Position numbers and translations under genes: made by a program. 6,695 nucleotides of DNA from Spirochaetota bacterium. GTDB taxonomy: Bacteria > Spirochaetota > Spirochaetia > Treponematales > Treponemataceae. Below are positions 1 through 4,074 of the stretch, one piece after another (positions within the stretch are counted from its first letter, which is position 1; every line of letters begins with the position of its first letter). The stretch spans positions 1,845 to 8,539 of the forward strand of contig JAKJFV010000053.1 in assembly GCA_022704725.1 (NCBI GenBank), written 5' to 3'. The notes beneath the pieces are model-generated. The model was not told where the DNA came from. It saw nothing but the letters and a program-made list of their open reading frames with translations, and made no database searches.

Positions 1-2
1 CG

Positions 3-740
3 CTGATAAAAATTGCGGCTGCGGTTACAGCAGTTATACTAACTGCTTCTATTTCTCTAATAAATGAAAACAAAGATCGTCCTACAACCATTGGTTTAAC
101 CCCTTATGAAGTAGTTGAATCATTTTATACATCTTTGAATAAGCTCGATGTAACTCTTGCTTCCTCAACTACTAAAAAATCAATTGACAATGGTTACAAA
201 GACATGATTAGCAGTTTTTATGTTATTAATAAGATGAGGTCTGCCTATGATTCGAGCTCTCAGACACTTCACCCTGCCCAATGGCTCTATACTAATAGAG
301 ATTTTGCAGACTGGATGTACGGTATAACTCAGCTTAAAATTGATTCAATATCTGCAGATGCTTTTTCGAAACATTATAAACCGGAAGTTAAAAGAGAGCC
401 TATTCAGGAACAGCAGGGTGCAAAAACAAGTCTTGCAGTTTCATATTATTTGATTCGTCATGAAGGTGATAATGAACTTGTTGTAACAGAATGCAATGAA
501 GTAGCTGATTTAGAATTTATTAAAAACCGCTGGCTAATATCCGGTATTACATCAAATAATACGGAGCAGATACTCGATGCAGATGCTTTTAATAAAGAAT
601 ACGCATCTTTTGACAGTACCATTGATGTATATTCAAAGGCAGATTCCCTTTCTAAGAAATACCCATGGATACCTTCCGATAAAGAAATAAAAACCGCAAT
701 TGAGGAGTTAAAAGCTATTTATGAACAGTATACCTTCTGA
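3..740 (+). CDS. Membrane-anchored protein of unknown function (5' partial)
   Basis: I do not recognise the family. The frame is open from the left edge to the TGA at 738-740, giving 245 residues. A TTG at 135 is a possible start codon but is unlikely to be the real one, because the 44 upstream codons are open and encode a plausible hydrophobic anchor (IKIAAAVTAVILTASISLI, about 6-62) followed by a charged stretch. The anchor suggests an uncleaved signal anchor or one transmembrane helix, with the rest outside the cytoplasm. After it comes a conserved-looking start of a soluble domain (LTPYEVVESFY), which resembles the first helix of NTF2-like folds; that comparison is a guess. The soluble part is mixed alpha/beta, has no cysteine cluster or catalytic motif that I can see, and ends in a charged helix (KEIKTAIEELKAIYEQY). 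Its last 20 bases overlap the dCMP deaminase gene, so the two are probably co-transcribed. The reading frame is convincing; the function is unknown. Confidence 0.8.
   Translation: MIKIAAAVTAVILTASISLINENKDRPTTIGLTPYEVVESFYTSLNKLDVTLASSTTKKSIDNGYKDMISSFYVINKMRSAYDSSSQTLHPAQWLYTNRDFADWMYGITQLKIDSISADAFSKHYKPEVKREPIQEQQGAKTSLAVSYYLIRHEGDNELVVTECNEVADLEFIKNRWLISGITSNNTEQILDADAFNKEYASFDSTIDVYSKADSLSKKYPWIPSDKEIKTAIEELKAIYEQYTF
702..707 (+). promoter_or_regulatory. Probable ribosome binding site for the dCMP deaminase gene
   Basis: GAGGAG lies inside the 3' end of the upstream gene, 13 bases before the ATG at 721. That spacing is longer than the usual 5-9 bases, so initiation may be moderate or helped by ribosomes terminating at 738-740. 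No better purine-rich site lies nearer the ATG, and the next in-frame ATG (775) would remove the conserved RPSWDEYF start of the enzyme, which favours 721. Confidence 0.5.
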
Positions 741-1221
741 TCAATACCGCCGCCCCAGCTGGGATGAATATTTTATGGAAATCTGTCAGACAGTTGCAAA
801 ACGTGCAACCTGCGACAGAGGCAGATCCGGCTGTGTAATAGCACGCGGCAACCAGATTCTTGTTACGGGATATGTTGGTTCTCCTGCAGGCCTCCCTCAC
901 TGCGATGAAGCGGGGCATAAAATGAAAAAAATGATACACGAAGACGACACAATCACACAGCACTGTGTTAGAACAGTTCATGCGGAACAGAATGCAATAT
1001 GCCAGGCTGCTAAAAGGGGAATAGCCATAGACGGAGCAACCCTTTATTGTAAAATGACACCCTGCAGAACCTGTGCCATGCTCATAATCAACTGCGGAAT
1101 AAAAAGAGTTGTATGTGAAAAACGGTATCATGACAGCGCAGACTCACTTGAAATGTTTGCTCAGGCAGGAATACAAATAATTCATCTGTGTGAAGAAGTA
1201 CAGTGCTACGACAAAATGTAG
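721..1221 (+). CDS. Deoxycytidylate (dCMP) deaminase, ComEB-type
   Basis: This cytoplasmic zinc enzyme deaminates dCMP to dUMP, feeding thymidylate synthesis. The 166 residues are the normal length for the bacterial and phage family. The conserved start RPSWDEYFM (11-19) is present, as is the substrate-site block GSPAGLPHCDE (53-63). The zinc and catalytic motif is HAEQN (87-91), with His87 as zinc ligand and Glu89 as the proton shuttle. The second zinc motif is PCRTC (114-118), supplying Cys115 and Cys118. HCVRTVHAE and the following NAICQAAKRG are typical of dCMP rather than free cytidine deaminases. The ATG at 721 leaves a ten-residue leader before the conserved core, as is usual. The gene starts within the upstream gene and ends one base from the convergent comF stop. 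All catalytic residues are present, so it should be active. The dCMP specificity and allosteric control by dCTP/dTTP are inferred from the family. Related genes are often called comEB, although a competence role is not established. Confidence 0.95.
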   Translation: MNSIPSDQYRRPSWDEYFMEICQTVAKRATCDRGRSGCVIARGNQILVTGYVGSPAGLPHCDEAGHKMKKMIHEDDTITQHCVRTVHAEQNAICQAAKRGIAIDGATLYCKMTPCRTCAMLIINCGIKRVVCEKRYHDSADSLEMFAQAGIQIIHLCEEVQCYDKM

Positions 1222-1222
1222 C

Positions 1223-1957
1223 TTAGTCTGCAATAAATAAGGTTACAGCATGCACTTTCTTAACCCCCGCCTTTTTTAAAAGTTCTGCACAGTTTTCCAA
1301 TGTTACCCCTGTCGTCATAATATCATCAATAATAACAACTTCTTCCGGAATACACTTTATGTTTTTCTTAATTTCATAAAGATGCCCCATTTGATGCAGC
1401 CGTTCTTCACGCGTTAGTTTTTTTTGCTGTTTTTTTTCTGTCCGTTTCAATATATACAGTATTGTACGGCCGTACATTTTATGTAAAATCTTTGAAATAT
1501 CATGCATTTGATCCCAGCCTTTTGAAAATATTTTTCCAGGTCTCGGCGGTACAGGTACAATCGGAATGGTATTGTATTTACTGCATAATACCTGATTATA
1601 AAGAGAGGCTGCTGTAAAAGAAAAAGTTCTATTTCCGTTAATTTTCCACTGAAACAGCAATTCCTTTTTCCATAATCTGTAAGGATGAATAGGATACACA
1701 GAGTCTGTATGAAGTAAAAGCGGTTCATCTCTGCAGTTTAAGCACATATCTTTTTCACTGATGAGCTGTTTTCCGCACACACTGCATCTTTTTATTGAAA
1801 AGCCGGGATCAAAAAAGATTTTTAAACAGCTGTCACAAAGAATGAAATTGGCATCAGATCCGCATCTCAAACAAGACTGAGGATCTACTACAGAAGAAAT
1901 TAATGTATGCAGACCTATCTTAGTTTTGTTAACTAAAGAATAAAAAGAAATAGACAT
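1223..1957 (-). CDS. comF: ComF family phosphoribosyltransferase-like protein
   Basis: This 244-residue protein has the two-part ComF layout. The N-terminal zinc-ribbon region holds four CxxC pairs, Cys29/32, Cys41/44, Cys58/61 and Cys72/75, enough for two zinc sites. The C-terminal domain is a type I phosphoribosyltransferase fold: VPVPPRPGKIFSKGWDQ (134-150) matches the ComF 'PVP...RGfNQ' block, LTREER (181-186) follows, and the PRPP-binding loop is VVIIDDIMTTGVTL (207-220) with Asp211, Asp212, Thr215, Thr216 and Gly217. ComF proteins are needed for DNA uptake in Bacillus and Haemophilus, and relatives are linked to recombination and repair; the phosphoribosyl reaction is unproven. It is the last gene of the smc operon, 33 bases after the lipoprotein stop. 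No Shine-Dalgarno sequence is visible before the ATG, and no in-frame stop lies between the upstream TAA and this ATG, so the two genes share a frame. The stop is one base from the convergent dCMP deaminase stop. Identification is secure; whether it acts in competence here is not known. Confidence 0.92.
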   Translation of the reverse strand: MSISFYSLVNKTKIGLHTLISSVVDPQSCLRCGSDANFILCDSCLKIFFDPGFSIKRCSVCGKQLISEKDMCLNCRDEPLLLHTDSVYPIHPYRLWKKELLFQWKINGNRTFSFTAASLYNQVLCSKYNTIPIVPVPPRPGKIFSKGWDQMHDISKILHKMYGRTILYILKRTEKKQQKKLTREERLHQMGHLYEIKKNIKCIPEEVVIIDDIMTTGVTLENCAELLKKAGVKKVHAVTLFIAD

Positions 1958-1990
1958 TATACCAATGTTATAGACCGAACAGAGGTAATT

Positions 1991-3646
1991 TTATTGTATA
2001 GAAAAATAAAATTTTTCCAAATAAGTAATTCTATCTTTTGCTCTCTTCCAAAGCGGACTCGACGGATAGGCTTTGGTTAGTAATTCATAGGCTTCAACAG
2101 CTTTGCGTATATTTCTTTGATCAGAAGGCGTTTCATAAATTTGACCCTTAAGAAACCATGCTTCATCAAGATCATTAACAGAATTACGTAAAAACTCATC
2201 GAGAATATCGAGGGCTTTTTTGTATTCTGCATTATTATATGCATTTTTTGCTTCTTCAAGAAGCTGTGTACTGGAAAGACCATCATACAGTACAGATACA
2301 TCATTTTCATCCGGAAACAATATTTGTACATCCGGTTCTGCAGCAACAGGAGAGGACCATAATTGGTCCTGACGGGGAATGGTACTTTGAGGAGTAGATT
2401 CATCTTTTTGTACAGCAGAATCAGGCGGTGTTAAGGCATTGCTCATTTCATACAACGGTACCTGAACTCTTTCCTGTTGAGAAGAATTTTCCTGTGCAAC
2501 TATTACTTCTAAATAATCGTCAATGTATGACCCCGACAATGCATCTACCTTGTAAAAATGAAGAAGCGTATTTCCGCTTTCTTTAGTTCTTAAGGTAAAA
2601 ACAGTATTGCCTTTATCAGTCTTTCTGCCGAAATAATTTAGAAGAGATTTTCCGCCTTCCTCGCCAATGTAAACCCACCCGCTGCCGGGGTAAGTTACAT
2701 CAATGTACTGGTTATTCTTGACTTCTACTGTCCTGGAAGGTGAAAAATTAGTCACCGACGGCAGGGCTTCCTCCTGCCGGGTTTCTACAGAATTGAGAGT
2801 TTCCCCGTCAGATGGGTTCGTATTTTGATTTTGAACAGATGAATCTATGGAATCAATTGTCTCCCTCTGTACAGATGACGGTTGAATTAAAAGGGTCTGA
2901 TCCTTTTGTCCTTGTAATGCCTGATCACCTTGAGGCAGCAAAGGTTGTTGAGTTTCAACAGCAGAAATCTCTGGCTTCTGCACAGGAATGGAGTCTTGAG
3001 ATCCTTGTTGAGAAAGTACCTCTGAAAAATTAATCACCGGCTGCTCACTCTGTACGATTCCACCGGTATCTTCCACGGAACCGCCTTCATCAGGCAGTAC
3101 TGGAGTCTGTTTAGTATTTTCATCACCGGATATCGGTTCATCAGCGATTATGGTTTCATCTTGTTCTGTATCCTGCAGACCTTCCTGAGGATTCCATATT
3201 TTTGCAGCAGCCGAAGTGTCGGCTGAAGTTCTCGGACGAAGTATTGGTTTAACAATACGGTTTTCATTTTGCTCTTTTTTCGGAGTAAGCTCAATAACAA
3301 GTGAGTCATCATTAACCGGTATAAATTCATCTGTTGAACTAATCGCAGGCTTTATTTCTTGAGTTTTAATAGGAATAAATTCCTCTTCTTTATTCTGTAT
3401 ATCCGGCGGGGAAATTTGAGAAGAGCCGGCAGCAGTAACAGTTGTATCTTTGTCTTGTACGGCCTCATCACTATCAGGCTGAATAGACGATTCCTCCGGG
3501 CTTTCTTTGCCAGGAACATTTACTTCATTCTGTTCAGTTATCTGCTCAGACTCTTCATCAAGCCCGGCTTGAGGCTTAGCCGTCTGACATGAGAAAAAAA
3601 ACATGACTAATACTAGGCTTGCAGCAATAATAACAATTTTTTTCAC
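1991..3646 (-). CDS. Large TPR lipoprotein with low-complexity linker
   Basis: This 551-residue predicted lipoprotein is of unknown function. It begins at GTG (3644-3646), supported by a GGAGG seven bases upstream and a four-base GTGA overlap with the preceding stop. Residues 1-20 form a signal peptide: KK, a hydrophobic core, then FFFSC with Cys20 as probable lipidation site; the lipobox is loose, as is common in spirochaetes. Residues 21-297 are a probably disordered linker rich in Glu, Gln, Ser, Pro and Asp, with a repeated EFIP(I/V) motif at 89-93 and 107-111. Residues 298-385 look like a compact beta domain (VTYPGSGWVYIGEE, LLHFYKVDAL, DDYLEVIVA). A second variable stretch runs to about 455, and residues 458-545 form about two tetratricopeptide repeats (LLEEAKNAYNNAEYKKALDI; AVEAYELLTKAYP) of the kind seen in BamD/YbgF-like periplasmic proteins. 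The linker could let the TPR span the periplasm from an outer- or inner-membrane anchor. It sits between a membrane protein gene and comF in the smc operon. The role may be in envelope assembly or scaffolding, which is inference only. Confidence 0.88.
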   Translation of the reverse strand: MKKIVIIAASLVLVMFFFSCQTAKPQAGLDEESEQITEQNEVNVPGKESPEESSIQPDSDEAVQDKDTTVTAAGSSQISPPDIQNKEEEFIPIKTQEIKPAISSTDEFIPVNDDSLVIELTPKKEQNENRIVKPILRPRTSADTSAAAKIWNPQEGLQDTEQDETIIADEPISGDENTKQTPVLPDEGGSVEDTGGIVQSEQPVINFSEVLSQQGSQDSIPVQKPEISAVETQQPLLPQGDQALQGQKDQTLLIQPSSVQRETIDSIDSSVQNQNTNPSDGETLNSVETRQEEALPSVTNFSPSRTVEVKNNQYIDVTYPGSGWVYIGEEGGKSLLNYFGRKTDKGNTVFTLRTKESGNTLLHFYKVDALSGSYIDDYLEVIVAQENSSQQERVQVPLYEMSNALTPPDSAVQKDESTPQSTIPRQDQLWSSPVAAEPDVQILFPDENDVSVLYDGLSSTQLLEEAKNAYNNAEYKKALDILDEFLRNSVNDLDEAWFLKGQIYETPSDQRNIRKAVEAYELLTKAYPSSPLWKRAKDRITYLEKFYFSIQ

Positions 3647-4062
3647 GGACTTGCCTCCAGCAAATTATTTATTAAACGATTATTATCATGTTCAAGCTGT
3701 TCCATCATGGCATTATCGGGAATAGTAAACCACTTTTCAGCTTCCTCTTCATCCCATACCTCGTTCTTTGGTCTTGATAAATAATAGTCTTCATTCATAG
3801 AAGGTTCTTCCGGAAGAACAAAGGGCTGCGTTATATCCGGATTGATTGTGACAGCAGTTCCGGTATTTTTACCTTTAGGACGCGCAAGCATGAGTACTGT
3901 AGAAAAAAGAATAATCACCAATAAAAGTGCCAAGACGCCGATGAACAGCGTATGATTTTTTTCATACGCGTCACGCAGATGCAGTTTATCAACTAGGGCA
4001 TTAATAAATTGAGCGGTAAAGTCTTGTATAGCACGGATAATTTTATCTACAAAACTTTTCAT
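3643..4062 (-). CDS. Single-pass membrane protein of unknown function, downstream of smc
   Basis: I do not recognise a named family. The 139-residue protein has three parts. Residues 1-36 are an amphipathic, mixed-charge helical segment (IIRAIQDFTAQFINALVDKL). Residues 38-60 form one strongly hydrophobic transmembrane helix. Residues 61-139 are a soluble tail that starts RPKGK, passes through a Pro/Thr-rich stretch and becomes acidic (EDYYLSRPKNEVWDEEEAEKWF), ending in a short helix (MEQLEHDNNRLINNLLEAS). There is no cleavable signal or lipobox. The basic residues just after the helix would favour a cytoplasmic C-terminus by the positive-inside rule, but the N-terminal side is also charged, so topology is uncertain. 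It starts 12 bases after the smc stop with a good ribosome binding site and overlaps the lipoprotein start by four bases (GTGA), so it is firmly in the operon. Its place between a chromosome-organising protein and a lipoprotein makes a membrane adaptor conceivable, but nothing in the sequence shows that. Confidence 0.85.
   Translation of the reverse strand: MKSFVDKIIRAIQDFTAQFINALVDKLHLRDAYEKNHTLFIGVLALLLVIILFSTVLMLARPKGKNTGTAVTINPDITQPFVLPEEPSMNEDYYLSRPKNEVWDEEEAEKWFTIPDNAMMEQLEHDNNRLINNLLEASP
3654..3658 (-). promoter_or_regulatory. Strong ribosome binding site fixing the GTG start of the lipoprotein gene
   Basis: On the minus strand GGAGG stands seven bases before the GTG at 3644-3646. It lies inside the end of the 139-residue membrane protein gene. 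Together with the GTGA stop/start overlap it decides in favour of the GTG start and suggests translational coupling of the two genes. Confidence 0.8.
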
Positions 4063-4065
4063 GAA

Positions 4066-4074
4066 CCTTCCTCT
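4066..4074 (-). promoter_or_regulatory. Ribosome binding site for the 139-residue membrane protein gene
   Basis: The minus-strand sequence AGAGGAAGG fills most of the 12-base gap between the smc stop (4075-4077) and the ATG at 4060-4062. The GAGG core ends seven bases from the ATG. This supports the chosen start and tight coupling to smc translation. Confidence 0.75.

Noticed and set aside
135..740. TTG at 135 as the start of the first gene
   Set aside because: The frame is open to the left edge and the upstream codons encode a good hydrophobic anchor; there is no convincing ribosome binding site before the TTG.
715..1131. 138-codon minus-strand open frame opposite the dCMP deaminase gene
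   Set aside because: It lies fully opposite a gene with intact catalytic motifs, and its translation has no recognisable domain and a Cys/Phe/Tyr-rich composition typical of antisense frames.
1205..1222. Possible hairpin GCTAC/GTAGC at the end of the dCMP deaminase gene
   Set aside because: The stem is only five base pairs with an eight-base loop and no T-run follows, so it is too weak to call a terminator.
1956..1961. Minus-strand TATAAT at the comF start, resembling a -10 box
   Set aside because: It overlaps the ATG, so a transcript from it would begin inside the gene, and no -35 element is seen at the right distance.
2812..3033. 73-codon plus-strand open frame inside the lipoprotein gene
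   Set aside because: It is opposite the low-complexity linker of a well-supported gene and shows no motif or ribosome binding site.
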